This document shows positions 44,831 to 57,400 of a stretch of DNA of 64,000 bases, one piece after another. The stretch covers positions 1,342,085 to 1,406,084 of the forward strand of contig NW_004450323.1 in NCBI RefSeq assembly GCF_000321225.1. Reading direction: 5' to 3'. The first letter of the stretch is position 1, and every line of letters begins with the position of its first letter. The notes beneath the pieces are model-generated. The model saw nothing but the letters and a program-made list of their open reading frames with translations. It was not told where the DNA came from and made no database searches. This DNA comes from Odobenus rosmarus divergens (taxonomy: Eukaryota > Chordata > Mammalia > Carnivora > Odobenidae). Position numbers and translations under genes: made by a program.

Positions 44831-45394
44831 ATATCTACACATACATTCTTACTTTCTCCTTTGCAAGAACTGGGAAGGCCCTTCCAATTCATTATTTGGT
44901 GAAACTGGGTTTGCTGGGTAGAGAAGGGCATATTGGTCTTGTTAAATGGAAGGTTGTGGAATTTGATATGAATTCCTTGGGATGTTGCTCTCAGGGCTAC
45001 TGAAGACATCTCTGACTGCCCAAGCTCAGCAGCTAGTGACAGAGCTGGGGATTCAGCCTAAGAGCTTGCCCCAGAGTTTGCACACTCTGTCAGCCACTGC
45101 AGGATGCCTCTCAGGGTGTCTGTCTTAGTCCCCATTTCTTGAGAGCATCAGGAGGGAAGAGGAGATGTTTTCTACTGTGATTCAGTCTGGTCCCCTGGTT
45201 TCTCCATCACCAACCGGCAAGTATCCTTCTTAGGCAGGAGGCTTGCCCAGAAGCCCCCGTGAATCCCACAGCATTTCCAAGTGTTCAGGATGCTTATGCA
45301 CCCACTTTTCCACTCCTCCAACTCCTTCTAATTCCAATCTTCTTCCCCTCAGAAAGGTCACTTTACTGTTATAAACCCAGTCCGCATCCAAGAC
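44831..45394. other. Intergenic DNA without recognised content
   Basis: No gene or clear repeat seen. Confidence 0.5.
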
Positions 45395-45406
45395 GCTCAG
45401 AAATTC

Positions 45407-45611
45407 GGGCGCCTGGGTGGCTCAGTTGGTTAAGCGACTGCCTTCGGCTCAGGTCATGATCCTGGAGACCCAGGATCGAGTCCTGCATCGGGCTCCTTGC
45501 TCGGCAGGGAGTCTGCTTCTCCCTATGACCCTCTTCCCTCTCGTGCTTTCTATCTCTCATTCTCTCTCTCTCTCAAATAAATAAATAAAATCTTAAAAAA
45601 AAAAAAAAGAA
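45407..45611 (+). mobile_element. SINEC
   Basis: Complete copy with duplication GCTCAGAAATTC (45395-45406) / GCTCGGAAATTC (45612-45623). Confidence 0.95.
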
Positions 45612-45623
45612 GCTCGGAAATTC

Positions 45624-46374
45624 ATTGTACTATCTGGTGAGGCAGGGAAATTTGTTCTTGAGGATAAGGGTCAAGGTAAGAAAATACTGATGTTTAAAAT
45701 CAGAAGCTAAAAAAAAATCACACAGATTTCCAAAGGAGGAAGTACTAATGGTTTTCTGAATGCACAAATAAGAGCTTGTGAGAAGCTTTTAAAGAGCTTT
45801 CCTGATAACTCAAAAGCCCCAAGGTTGGTTTTTTTTTTAAGTTTTCTTAATGGAATCTAAACACTTCATTGTGTTCACCAGAGCAGCGAATTGAATGTAA
45901 AGTGGCAGCAGACCCCAAAAGGGAGGCCAGTGACTTGGAGCACAATTTGCGTGAAATACATTATTTTTCTTTTTTTTTTTTTATGGTATTTAAATGCTCC
46001 TATGAGAGAGATGAGGCAGACTTCTAGGACTGTTTCCTTTTTTACCACAGGTCACGCTGGAAGGGTCCGCCCCTCCCACCGCCTCCCCAGCCTCACGCCC
46101 AAGTTGCCATGTGGGGGCTCTCTACCGCCTCCTTCCCTTCCCATGGCCATTGCCCACCCCTTCTTTCCACAGGGTTAACCCTGTTTCTGGGGCCTCTTCT
46201 AACATAATGATCATTACCAACCACAGCAGTTTCTTAAAAAGAAACAAAGGACCACATTCTTAATATATTGAAAAATAACACATTATGTAGTTTTTCAAGG
46301 AGCATTTATTTAGGAGGACTATCCTGCAAAAGAACCTCCTCAGATAGGCAGGGCAGATATTAATCTGTTCCTTT
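45624..46374. other. Intergenic DNA without recognised content
   Basis: No gene or clear repeat. An open frame at 45891-46178 has a poly-Phe run from a T tract and is not credible. Confidence 0.5.
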
Positions 46375-46390
46375 AGAACCAGCGCCTTGG

Positions 46391-46711
46391 GTGCCTGGGT
46401 GGCTCAGTTGGTTAAGCGACTGCCTTCGGCTCAGGTCATGATCCCGGGGTCCCGGGATTGAGTCCCACANNNNNNNNNNNNNNNNNNNNNNNNNNNNNNN
46501 NNNNNNNNNNNNNNNNNNNNNNNNNNNNNNNNNNNNNNNNNNNNNNNNNNNNNNNNNNNNNNNNNNNNNNNNNNNNNNNNNNNNNNNNNNNNNNNNNNNN
46601 NNNNNNNNNNNNNNNNNNNNNNNNNNNNNNNNNNNNNNNNNNNNNNNNNNNNNNNNNNNNNNNNNNNNNNNNNNNNNNNNNNNNNNNNNNNNNNNNNNNA
46701 AAAAAAAAAAA
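46391..46711 (+). mobile_element. SINEC containing an assembly gap
   Basis: The head GGTGCCTGGGTGGCTCAGTT continues to AGTCCCACA, then 230 N, then a run of A. A perfect 16-bp duplication AGAACCAGCGCCTTGG at 46375-46390 and 46712-46727 shows that both ends of the SINE are present. Confidence 0.94.
46470..46699. other. Assembly gap (230 N)
   Basis: The gap sits in the CT-rich body of the SINE. Frames crossing it are artefacts. Confidence 0.99.
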
Positions 46712-46861
46712 AGAACCAGCGCCTTGGCTTGCAGAGGTGGAGTCCATGTTAAACCTTGAGTGGTTCTGAAGCTGCACGTTCTCTGATTCCTTGGCCAAGG
46801 CTCTTTCCTGCAATCCTTCTGACCTAAGATCCAGCCTTATTTTGAAGGAAGATCATCTTTT

Positions 46862-47071
46862 TTTTAAGCTTTATTTATTTATTTAAAGATTTTATTTATT
46901 TATTTGACAGAGAGACACAGCGAGAGAGGGAACACAAGCAGGGGGAGTGAGAGAGGAAGAAGCAGGCCTCCCGCTGAGCAGGGAGCCTGATGTGGGGCTC
47001 GATCCCAGGACCCTGGGATCACAACCCGAGCCAAAGGCAGACGCTTAAGGACTGAGCCACCCAGGCGCCCC
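46862..47071 (-). mobile_element. SINEC
   Basis: Complete minus-strand copy with a long T-rich tail side. Duplication GGAAGATCATCTTTT / GGAAATCATCTTTT. Confidence 0.94.
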
Positions 47072-47089
47072 GGAAATCATCTTTTAATG

Positions 47090-49230
47090 AAGACATCAAA
47101 ACAAAAAACAATAATAAGAATAATACAATAGAAAAAGAAAATCATATAATCACATTTCTTTTCCAGTATTTACTTGTAAGATGATTTCAATCTCAAGGAA
47201 GAAAAAAAGAAAATTGCAATCCCTTTTCAAAGTTGAATATAAATTCATTTAAACACAGAGTAGACAGCTTGCCCAGCTCCTTTCCCCACCCTTCCATCCA
47301 CACGAGGCAATTTAATTAATGGGCAAACAGCCCGATGGTGGATTTTTCTGATAGAGTAGCATGAACGATCCATCCTTGCACAGTTCGCTGGCACACCACT
47401 CTGGCTGCATGACAGAAGCAGAAGAGAGTCGTATGGTTTCCTGGAAAGTAATTGTTTGGCAGGGCTCTAGCCTCGTGGATCCGCATAGAAAAAGTGCTCA
47501 GGTGGCCCTCTCTGGCGCCAGGGCCAGGTTGGATGGCAGAGGGTGGGCGTTGACTGTGTGGGTGATGGTGTGAGGTCCTGAGGGGCTGGGGGGAGGGGAG
47601 GACACAGCAAGGGAATAGAGAGAAACCCAGAGAACCAAGCGGTAAATCATTCTTGCTTCTCTGTTCCTCTAATCCCTTCCTCTAGCCATCCAACGTGTAC
47701 TCAATATCTATTGCTTGCTCAGCCCCGAGCAAAGAGTTTTGCGTAAGTGAACCCAGGAGACCAACTTTTAAAGGGTATATTAAAAAAAAAAAAAAAAAGT
47801 CCATGCCTTTGATAAGCTTTCTGTTCAGATGTGGATATAGCTTTTCAAGAAGTTATGTAACAAATATATTGAGTTTGTACTCTGTGCAGTGGGGGTGTCT
47901 GACAGGCCTCAAGTCTCCAAGTTGGAGTATTGATACGTTACTGTGCAAAGAACCAGGTTTTAGAGCCCATTTCATTGACATGGTCAATATTATACAGAAG
48001 TGCAGAAGAAGATTGCTTTTATAATTACCCCCAGATTGTGGTCATGTGAAAAATTTGAATCAACTAGAAAACATTTCAAAGAATTTGCTGGAAGCCTTTC
48101 CAGGATTTTTTTTTTTTTTTTTTAAAGGAGTGCACAGAAGGGGCAAAGGCCCATCTCAGACTTTAGGCCAGTCAGGCATCGGCCCTGTTCCCAGAACCAG
48201 CACGTGTTCAGAGAGGCCTCCCACTACCTGCATTTCCATGTCTCTACAAATATGGGCCTCAAACATAGCGTGGTGTGACCTGCTTAACAGAAATGATCTC
48301 AGCACTGTGGCTGTGGATTCCTTGTCCCTGTCCGCTCTCGGCAAAAGGCAGCAGCAATCCCTTCATGCACATTTTAAAAGGTCTTAGGATCTCCCTTCTA
48401 TGAAAATGTCTTTTGGAGACTGAAGGCTTGTGCTGTGATCTCACATTCTGCACGCACCAATAGTAGAACATCAGCCTCTTCTTGCCGACAGGAGCTGGTC
48501 AGGCACTCAGCTGGTGTTCAGCCTGTCCCCTGTTCCTCCTGGTCCTCTGAGCTAGGTACTGCACTGCTGCACTGTTTCTATCATTTTTCCACAAATGAAT
48601 TCTGCCACGTGATGCCGATCTGGCTCTACCTGCCAGCATGCAATGATGATAGCAGGAGACTGAAGAAGCGGGAGCTGTCACTAAAGGAAGGCAAGCCTCT
48701 CAAGAGTGCCTCAGTTGCCTCAAGGCAACACCAGCATGGTCGGCCACAGCCTTATGTGCAGACCGGCACCCACATGTCCCTTCGGCTTGTCACAAAAGCC
48801 TCCAAAAAGGCTCTTTGCCAAAGAAAGTTCTGCACAGAGCAAAACACACCTTGGTTTCACTCGGTCCCTATCTTTGATTTGGGGCAAGACTTGGTTTTCA
48901 TATTTGCAAACCAAAAGAGGAAGACCCATGATTTCTAAGGTCCTTTCCAGCTTTAACTTTCTGTGTAAAAGCCAAGGGAAAAAAAAAAACAACAGGCATG
49001 AGTCATTAAGATTCACTGCCCTGTAGTTGAACCTTGTATTAATATTTATTTAAAAATATTTTTTGTAGAATTTAATTTTTATCTAAAAGTTTATAAAATT
49101 TATTTAAAATTAACAGTTTAACAATCAGTACAGGGCAGCATAACAATTAGTGTTTGGTATACACACAAGAACCCTGAACTCTGAGTCAAAAGACCTGAGT
49201 TCCAAGCCATCAAAGAGACACCATGCTCTA
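47090..49230. other. Intergenic DNA without a recognised gene
   Basis: Over 2 kb lacking SINEs. The longest frame (48435-48938, 167 codons) has no recognised domains, and overlapping frames exist on the other strand. A poly-T tract lies at 48104-48123. Confidence 0.5.
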
Positions 49231-49239
49231 CCCAAGTGG

Positions 49240-49390
49240 GAAAATCATGATTTGGGAGCTGATTTCAAATTCAAGCTCCATCACTTGCTAGCTGTGAAAC
49301 TTTGTGCAAGTTACTTAAACTTTCAGGGTCTGTTACTTCATCAGTAAATGGGAATAAACAATATATCACCGGATTGTAGTTTAAGATTTA
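49240..49390 (+). mobile_element. MIR
   Basis: Plus MIR: CATCACTTGCTAGCTGTGAA, TGTGCAAGTTACTTAAAC and CTTCATCAGTAAATGGGA. Confidence 0.8.
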
Positions 49391-49407
49391 GAGACATAAA
49401 GCTTAAG

Positions 49408-49521
49408 ATTTTTTTTTAAGATTTTATTTTAAGTACTCTCTACACCCAATGTGGATCTCAAATTCACAACCCCAAGATCAAGAGTTGCATGTTCTACCAA
49501 CTAAGCCAGCCAGGCGCCCTC
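49408..49521 (-). mobile_element. Short tRNA-Lys-like SINE
   Basis: Minus-strand copy without a CT-rich body (CAAGATCAAGAGTTGCATG, ending CAGCCAGGCGCCCT). Duplication AAGCTTAAGATTT on both sides. Confidence 0.85.
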
Positions 49522-49800
49522 AGAAAGCTTAAGATTTATTAAGCTCTTAAGATTTATTAAGCTTGGGGCGCCTGGGTGGCTCAGTCGTTAGGTGTCTGCC
49601 TTCAGCTCAGGTCATGATCCCAGGGTCCTGGGATCGAGCCCCGCATCGGGCTCCTTGCTCAGCTGGAAGCCTGCTTCTCCCTCTCCCACTCCCCCTGCTT
49701 GTGTTCCCTCTCTGGCTGTGTCTCTCTCTGTCAAATAAATAAAATCTTTAAAAAAAAAAAAAGATTTATTAAGCTTAAGATTTATTAAGATTTATTAAAC
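49522..49800. repeat. AAGCTTAAGATTTATT-type short tandem repeats around a SINE
   Basis: Units of AAGATTTATTAAGCTT occur twice before the SINE and about three times after it, so the target was already repetitive or has expanded since. Confidence 0.7.
49565..49760 (+). mobile_element. SINEC
   Basis: Complete copy with a perfect 16-bp duplication AAGATTTATTAAGCTT at 49549-49564 and 49761-49776. Confidence 0.95.
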
Positions 49801-49814
49801 TAATAGGAATATTA

Positions 49815-50570
49815 AGTATTGAATCATTCATGCAGCAAATATTTCTTGAGCATCTATTATGTGCCAGGCATTATTCTAAGTGTTGGGGATACAGCAGTGA
49901 ACAAATTAAAAGGTAACTCCCTTGAGGAGCTGATCTTCTAGTGGGTGAGACAGAATAAATAAAATAAATAAATAAATTACACAGAATGTTAATTGATGAG
50001 CATGACAGAAAAACCAGAGCGGAGGGGCGCCTGGGTGGCTCAGTTGGTTAAGCGACTGCCTTCGGCTCAGGTCATGATCCCAGGGTCCTGGGATCGAGCC
50101 CCGCATCGGGCTCCCTGCTTGGCGGGAAGCCTGCTTCTCCCTCTCCTACTCCCCCTGCTTGTGTTCCCTCTCTCTCTGTCTCTCTCTCTCTCTGTGTCAA
50201 TTAAATAAATAAAATCTTAAAAAAAAAGAAAAACCAGAGCGGAGCAGTTGCGGGGGGTGCGGATCAAGAGTGAGGGGGGTGAGGTCGTGGGTAGCAGTAG
50301 AAAGTAGAGTGATCAGACTAGGGTTCATGGAGAAGGTAATGCTCGAGCACAGGCTTGAAGGAGGTGGAGTTAAGTCAAGGAGATACACAGGGAAAGAGCT
50401 TCAGGCAGAAGGAGCAGTTAACTGTTACAGCAATGGTTCTCAGAGCATGGTCCCCACCCGGGTCACAAACATTAACATTATCTGGGAACTTACTAAAAAC
50501 ACACATTTTCAGGCCCCATCGGAAACTCTGGTGCGGCCCAGCAATCCACCCTCCAGGGGACTCTGATGTT
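49815..50570 (-). mobile_element. L2-like fragment split by a SINE
   Basis: GCAGCAAATATTTCTTGAGC, TGTGCCAGGCATTATTCTAA and GGGGATACAGCAGTGAACAA, followed after the SINE by GAAGGAGGTGGAGTTAAGTC, are typical of L2-class repeats in this order. The orientation call is tentative. Confidence 0.6.
50025..50227 (+). mobile_element. SINEC
   Basis: Complete copy with a perfect 17-bp duplication GAAAAACCAGAGCGGAG at 50008-50024 and 50228-50244. Confidence 0.96.
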
Positions 50571-50756
50571 CCCTAAAATTTGAGAGTCACTGAGTTATAG
50601 AATCAAGGTCTAGTGGGCTTGTGCCAAGCTTGTGCCAGTCTTGTGCCAGGCCAGCATGGCTAGAGCAGAGTGAGAAAGAGGGAGAGAGAAATCAATAGCA
50701 GGTGATGTCTGGAGAGAGAACAGCGTGGTGAGGTGGGGGTCAGAACGGGAGAGATC

Positions 50757-50956
50757 CCGGGGCACCGGGGCGGCTCAGTGGGGTAAGCGTCTGCCTTCGG
50801 CTCAGGTCATGATCCCAGGGGCCTGGGATCGAGCCCCGCATCGGGATCCCTGCTCAGCAGGGGAGTCTGCTTCTCCTTCTCCCTCTGCCCCTCCCTCCCC
50901 CACTCCTGCTCTTTCTCAAATGAATGAATAAATAAAATCTTAAAAAAAAAAAAAAA
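50757..50956 (+). mobile_element. SINEC
   Basis: Complete copy (head GGGGCACCGGGGCGGCTCAG). Duplication ACGGGAGAGA on both sides. Confidence 0.93.
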
Positions 50957-51560
50957 CGGGAGAGAGCTTGTGAAGTCTTGTTAGCCATTGTAAGGACTTG
51001 GGTTTTCACTCTGAGTGAAATGTGGAGACATTTCAGGACTATGACTAGCCGTGACACAGTCTGTTTTGGGAAAGTAGCATTCTGACTCCTGTTAAGAATA
51101 GATTGTAGAGGGCCAAATGTGGAAGAATGTTTCCCAGGAATGCAGGCAAAAGAGAATGAATGGTGGCTTGGATTAAGATGGTAGTAGTAAAGATGGGGAG
51201 AAGAAGGGGAGTCTGAATATATTTTGAAGGTAGAGTCAAGGGATTTTCTGACAGAGTGGCTATAGGGAATGAAAAAGAGAGAAAGCTATTGGCGATGTTC
51301 CTGGCCTGAGCCACTGGAAAGTTGAGTTGCCACCAATGAGATGGGGGAAGGTGCAGGGGAAGCAGGTGTGTGATGAGAAGTAGGGAGGTGGGGTGGAATA
51401 AGAAATTCAGTTTGGGACATGTCTGAGCTGTCCATTCAACCTCCAAAAGGAGATGTTGAGTGAATAGTTGGATATATGAGCTGGCATTGAATTGAATCAA
51501 CTTGTCATCATGCTGAGTTATGTGGAGAACCAATTTCCACCAACACCATGAGGAACTGAT
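50957..51560 (-). mobile_element. L2-like fragment, continued
   Basis: TTAGCCATTGTAAGGACTTG, AATGGTGGCTTGGATTAAG and TTCAACCTCCAAAAGGAGAT read as old LINE-derived sequence. A 174-codon minus-strand frame here has no recognised similarity. Confidence 0.5.
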
Positions 51561-54114
51561 TCTGCTCATTTCAAATCCAGAGTGATGTCAGAGTTCTTAG
51601 TCTTTTTACTACTTATTTCTTTATAGTCCACATATCCCAAAGAGAGATTTCTTTTCTCAACCAGCTGAAAGCTCTCTGGGCTCAGTTCCAGAGACTTTTG
51701 CCACAGAAAGAAGGTCCTGGTTTTGGAGAAATGGAGGCAGTGGGGTACTTAGCTCTCCGGACTTTTGGTGAAAATCAATGGAATGTCCTCGTGCTAGATT
51801 TTGTCTTTTTATCTGAAGTCCAACCTGTGTGGCAATTTAGAGAAGGTCTCCCCCCAAGGGAAAAAATATATGGTAGCATTAGCTCAGGGTACATGACAAG
51901 AAGCTCCAATCATAGACTAGGAGAAAGTGTATGTTATAAAGGAACCAAACACCTCACTATAATTAACTGTTTTATCAGCTGCTTTGAAAACATATCATTG
52001 AGAATTTCCAAAAGAAAAAGACTTGGGTTTCCCAGCTGAGACTGTTTGGAACCTGGTCGCTGGGGTTTCCATAAACTAAACTATCATTAAACATTTTCAC
52101 CACTGAAGGGGGTCATTAGGTGTGCAAGCCCGTTTGATTTAAATTCCTATTTATTTTGGCTGTGGATCTCTATATAGATTTGTGTCCCTAAGGCAGAAAA
52201 TGAGATAATGACATTTATGGGTCTTAAACATGTATTTTCTCAAAGGTTCACATGGATAGAGTGACTAGGGCTGCAATACACGGTGGAAATTACACCCAAA
52301 TATTTTGCCAAAATGACTCCTTGCTTCATTTTCCAGTTCATAAAAATGACCAGGGACTGCCCAAGAGAAGCAATTCTTCCCTTTTATTTACCCACCTGCC
52401 ACAAAGCAATGTTCAGCTCTATGTGGACGCTTATGGCAAGAGGTGGTGGGCTGGGAAAGGGCCAGGATTGCCTGCCCACGAGGCTGTCCTATGGGGAAAA
52501 CACGAGGTTCAGAGAACGGTGCTTTGAATGGCAGACATAGGCCTGCTGTTGGCGTCAGGTCCTCTGGCCTTCCACCGAGGACCCGATGGAAGAGAATTCT
52601 ACTCAGAGGAATTATCCTGTGTTGATGGGTGCCACCCTGGTTTTAGACCTTAAAATCTGCCAGCTTCGTTCTCAAATAGACCCTGGGATTCTCATCTAAG
52701 CAGGGACCCACTCGGACTGCCTCATCTCTACTTTGGTTTCATGGACCAGATTCTAGTGTCTAGCACCAAACTTGGCCTGCCCCTGACTTCATCTTCACAG
52801 TGTCCCTTGTGACTCCCTGACCCTGATGCACCTCAAGCCCAGAGGTTTCTCTCTGCTGAGGCCCTCCCATGGTGTTTCTACCCAGAATTCTTAGGAGCAG
52901 CTCTACCTACACCTTATCCTCATTTTTTCAAAGTCAGACTCTGGAGTTCCTAAAGTGTAGAAAGCAGTCTTTAACAACACAGGGCCCTCCAAGTTTTGCA
53001 ATATGGCCTGTGGTCCCATTTCAGGAATAAGAACGAAAATTGTTACAATGAATACTAATGCCACTCGCTCACAGGAGCATTGGGAAAGCCTCCCTGGGCT
53101 GAGTAATCCCAGCCGACCTTCTGCCACCATTACTGGTGATCAGTTGCTGAGGCTGCCGCCAGGGATGTGGCATTTGGTGACCATGCGCTATGACTTAAGA
53201 CACAGGATGGGGATGGGAGAGAGAAAGAAATGGACCCATCCAGGACAAGGGACTGAGGGTCACGAGTACTCTACTCCCCTCCTGAGACCCCCTAAGATGT
53301 TTGTGGCCACAGAAACTTTCCTTTGACATGATTTTATATTTGGAGGCAGAGAAGAACACTCAGCTTCTTCAGAGTATTCTGCACCCACCTACACTCCCTC
53401 ACCTGACACACTCACAAGCTCCGTGAGGCACTGAGATAAGCTTCCCCCCACCAAGCAAGGCAGCGCTCTCTTCCTGTGTCACCAGCACCTCAAAATCGCC
53501 TAACGGGCGTATCTTTTTAAAATGAGATCACTACATGTAAAGCACTTTGAACAATGGCTGACACAGAGTAGGCATTGAATATGGGCTCACTCTAATTACT
53601 ATTTTTGTCTCTGGTCTGCAGATGCATCCTGTGCCATTTGCCTCTTCAGATGCCAGTATCTTAATGCCCCCCACCCCAAGGCCCCCGCCACGCATATGCC
53701 AGCTCTCATCTCCCTGAAAACAAAGAAACCAAACAACAATAGCAACAAAAAACAACCCTAAGCATTATAATTAGACAGGCCAAGGTGTGCTATTTCGGTG
53801 GCTTCTTAAAAATAAGCTCAAAACAAAACTACTCAGGGATGTGGAAATTAATTTTAAATGCTGAAACGATAAGCCAATGTAATATGGAGACCTTGTTTAG
53901 GTCCTGATTCAAATAAACCAGCTGTAAAAAGACACTTTGGAGACAATAAGGGAACCTTAATTACAGACTGGGTATGCATGATACCGAAGTAGTGTTGTTA
54001 ATTTTGGTAGGTGTGATAATGGCATTGTGGTTATGGTGTTTTGTTTTGTTTTGTTTTAAGTCAATATTTTGAGAGATCCAGAGGTGAAATAATATGATGT
54101 CTGGTATTTGCTTT
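51561..54114. other. Intergenic DNA, SINE-free
   Basis: 2.5 kb without Can-SINEs. Near 53530 a short MIR-like 3' piece (ATGTAAAGCACTTTGAACAA) is seen. Open frames of 85-113 codons (51698-52039, 52252-52527, 53003-53326) have no recognised domain. Confidence 0.5.
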
Positions 54115-54132
54115 AAAGTACTTTGACAAATA

Positions 54133-54238
54133 GAGGCACCTGGCTGGCTCAGTCAGCGGAGCATGTGACTCTTGATCTTGGGGTGGTGAGTTTAAGCCCC
54201 ATGTTGGGTGTAGAGATTAATTAAAAATAAATAAATTA
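54133..54238 (+). mobile_element. Short tRNA-Lys-like SINE (outer)
   Basis: AGGCACCTGGCTGGCTCAGT head, GACTCTTGATCTTGG anticodon region and GTTTAAGCCCCATGTTGG, without a CT-rich body. Flanking AAAGTACTTTGACAAATA matches AAAGTACTTCAGCAAATA after the next SINE, so the two elements share one outer duplication. Confidence 0.88.
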
Positions 54239-54447
54239 GGGGTGTCTCGGTGGCTCAGTCGTTAAGCGTCTGCCTTTGGCTCAGGTCATGATCCCAGGGT
54301 CCCGGGATCGAGCCCCGCATCGGGCTCCCTGATCTGCGGGAAGCCTGCTTCTCCCTCCCCCATTCCCCCCGCTTGTGTTCCCTCTCTTGCTGTGTCTCTC
54401 TCTGTCAAATAAATAAATAAATAAAAATTAATTAATTAATTAATTAA
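54239..54447 (+). mobile_element. SINEC inserted in the tail of the short SINE
   Basis: Complete copy (head GGGGTGTCTCGGTGGCTCAG) with an extended AAATAAATAAAT / AATTAATTAATT tail. Confidence 0.93.
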
Positions 54448-54469
54448 AAAGTACTTCAGCAAATAACCA

Positions 54470-57400
54470 CCGATCGAACAGCTGATTGTAATGGCTGCAG
54501 TGAGGGTTGAAACCTGGACCAGAGGGGAAAGTCCTGGGCGCGGGGTGGGGGTGGGGGTAGGAGTTGGGGGTGGTCAGAGATTTGGGTGAGCTTGATTCTG
54601 GGCCCCGGGAGCCTTGGGAGAAAAGAAGCACAGTAAGGTGAGACCTGCACCGTGGCGAGGACTGGGAAAAGAGGAGAGAGTTCCAACAGAGTGACTGCAG
54701 GGCACCACCTCTGTTTGTGCGGTGGCTTCCAGGCCCTTTTGCTCCCAGCCCCTCCTTGGAACAAGACAGCCTATATCCAACACAGAAAGATTAGAGTGGT
54801 CCCTGGCTATTTTTTCTACTAGACACAGAAAACGTGTAGGGAGTGAAAAAAAAAAGAAAGAAAGAAAGAAAAGAAATTACCACTTTCCTCAGCACCCACA
54901 TGCCCCCAAATGTCAAGAATCTATTAACAATCTTGCAGCAACAGTCATGGTGTAATTCTGGGAGGCTGGGGAAGGCTGTCTCTGTTTCTCTTTTCCTAAA
55001 ATTCTAATTTAAAGGGGCAAGGTCTTTCATATTTAGAGCCGGGTTTGCAGCACGCACATTCTTTGGTTATGATTACAGCTCATTCACCCTACTGCAAGAG
55101 GACCAAGATCACATCCTTCCCTCCCTTGCTGGTGAAAAGCTGCAGACTGCTGCAGCCCCGGTCACTGGGAGAATGAAGACAAACTTCAACTGCAGGCTTT
55201 ACAATGTTGCTGAGCACCGTTTACCTAAATCCCCTGGACAAACGGAAGTGGATGGAGAGTGTGCGGTCCAGGCCCACTCTCAGAAAACACTCCGATGGAG
55301 GCTAAAGGAGACCGTGCAAGAGAATCTAGGCTTCCATTCATGACTCAGGCGTCAGTGGTGTCCCTTCTCTCCCAGGCTCCGTTCAGAAAAAATGTCAGAT
55401 GCCAAGAAGATCCACAGCTACCAAGAACCTCCTTGCAGGCCACCCCAGCCTGATCCCTTTTCTTTTCAAGTCTCGGTTCTTGAATTTCTGAAATGGAGAG
55501 ACAGGGAGAGAGGGAGAGGATACCATACTTCCCTATTTGCTTCTTCCCACTCTGAGGTTCGATAAGAATTAAAGACGTGGCACCTGCACCTGGCCCCCTG
55601 GAGAAAGTTTCGTGTGTGAGGGAATGCCACCATTTTGTTCCGAGGTCTTTTCCATTAAATCGCCTGATTTGGAGAAGTATAGACGAATTTAGTGTCCTTT
55701 CTATTTTCGTTCATTATATTATTTTCTGACTCAACTACATTTTTAAAGAAAAGCTGGGTTGTATTCCCATCTGCAGTTTAATAATGTTTCAAGTGGGTTG
55801 TAGTAAAATCGTGTTAAACTTTTACCTGGAGCAAGAAGAGATAGATCATCTCTTTGTCAATCTTCCATTCCCTGCCAAAAGTAGGAATCTTGGAAAAACA
55901 CTGGTCCTGTGTAAGCCATGAGAGAATATTGAAAAAAAAAAAAGAACTTCGCCCAGAAATGGCAGTTCTCCTTTTGTCTTTATAACATAGTTCTTTATTT
56001 CTTTGGGGGCTTATGCCTCCCTACCCCATCAAGTCCTAGTGAGGCTGTCCATCACAGTGCCCCATCCCTCTTCCAGCTTCACTGGAGAATACGCCCAACC
56101 AAGTTGACCAGTCCAGGTATATCATCATTCCAACCACTGTCATTAATTTAGAGGTAGGCAAATAACCCAAGTGGGCCTAACAGGCAACAGAGCTGGTCTA
56201 CTCTTCACTGATGTCCTTGCTAGTTTGGATCGCTTGTACAGTGGATCCCTGGCTCTGAGGTCAGTTCATACTCTCAGGACCCAGCCAGAGTAGCTACAAC
56301 CTGAGGGCCTTTCTGCCTGGGTCATATGCTAACTAAAGCATAGTCAAGTTTCCAAGGCAATGGAAGCTCCTGTGGTGTGTCAAAACCAGGCTTCAGACAA
56401 TACTTTTGGAGCTGCTGAGGTAAGGATGAACCAATTCGCCTAAGGACACCGTGTCCCAAAAGGGAAACTCACCAAAACAAAAGGAGGATTTGGGGCTGAT
56501 GTTCTGGACTCTGTGCTACGACCTAAAGATCCTTAAAGCTAGGTAGCATCTTGATGGGCTTTGGCAGGTCCCAAAAAGACCCAATTTACCCTTTTCCCCA
56601 AGGTAATGGATGCCTGCACACATCTACTCTTGGCTAATCAGGCAGGACCCGTGCAAGAAAGACAAAAGATGCCTCAAGGTGATCTGAGGTCACCTCTAGA
56701 CCGAGGATAGGCTGTCATCACTTTTTAAAGTACCTACCTTCAGTTCCACAGTGTTAATCCCTACCATTTACACCCGCATGCTTCAGAGAAGAATAGTTTC
56801 TCCAGAAACAACCTGGTCCAGCAGTAGTTGGCATGAAAAATACTCTAGGCTTTTCTCGAGGGCAGACCAAGAAATAGGAATCCCAGATGGGTTAAGAATC
56901 GAGTGCCTTTCAAATTGACTGAGTGGTGGTGAGGGAGTGACAAGGGGGAAGAGTGCCATTTTATTTTCACTCGAAGACATGGTCTACTGCGCTGACGTGA
57001 GGCCACTTTGACATTTTACCGGTTATATGTGGAGTCTTGTGTCGAGCTTATTTGGCACCACATTTCTACTTTATTTTTGAAAGTACTCTTTAGAAATTGG
57101 CACCTAAGGCAGCCGTCTGTCTGGCCTGACCCTCAATCCAGTTCTGAATCTGTGTGATTCCTTCTCTGCATCCTCTATGCTTCCCCAACCTTCTTTAAAT
57201 AGGTCGTGCTGGCTTCCACCAAGGGGCAGTGGAATGGATTAGTAACAAAACTCTGCAGAGAAAGGCTCATCTGCAGTTGTAACTCTTAGTTGCAATTTGT
57301 TCGGGGCCTGCTTCCCCTCTGACCTGTCTCCTGAGGCCTCACTACAATAAGCCCTGCCAGTGGTTATATTGCCTCACTTAGACCTTTCTGGATTTTTAAT

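Noticed and set aside
46436..46813. Open frames of 103-125 codons crossing 46470-46699
   Set aside because: They exist only because N is read as an unknown residue; the gap lies inside a SINE.
48435..48938. 167-codon plus-strand frame
   Set aside because: Overlapping frames exist on both strands, there is no domain, and no splice or promoter context. It is probably chance.
51045..51569. 174-codon minus-strand frame
   Set aside because: It falls in sequence that looks like an old L2-class repeat, and its Leu/Ser/Thr-rich translation matches no known protein.
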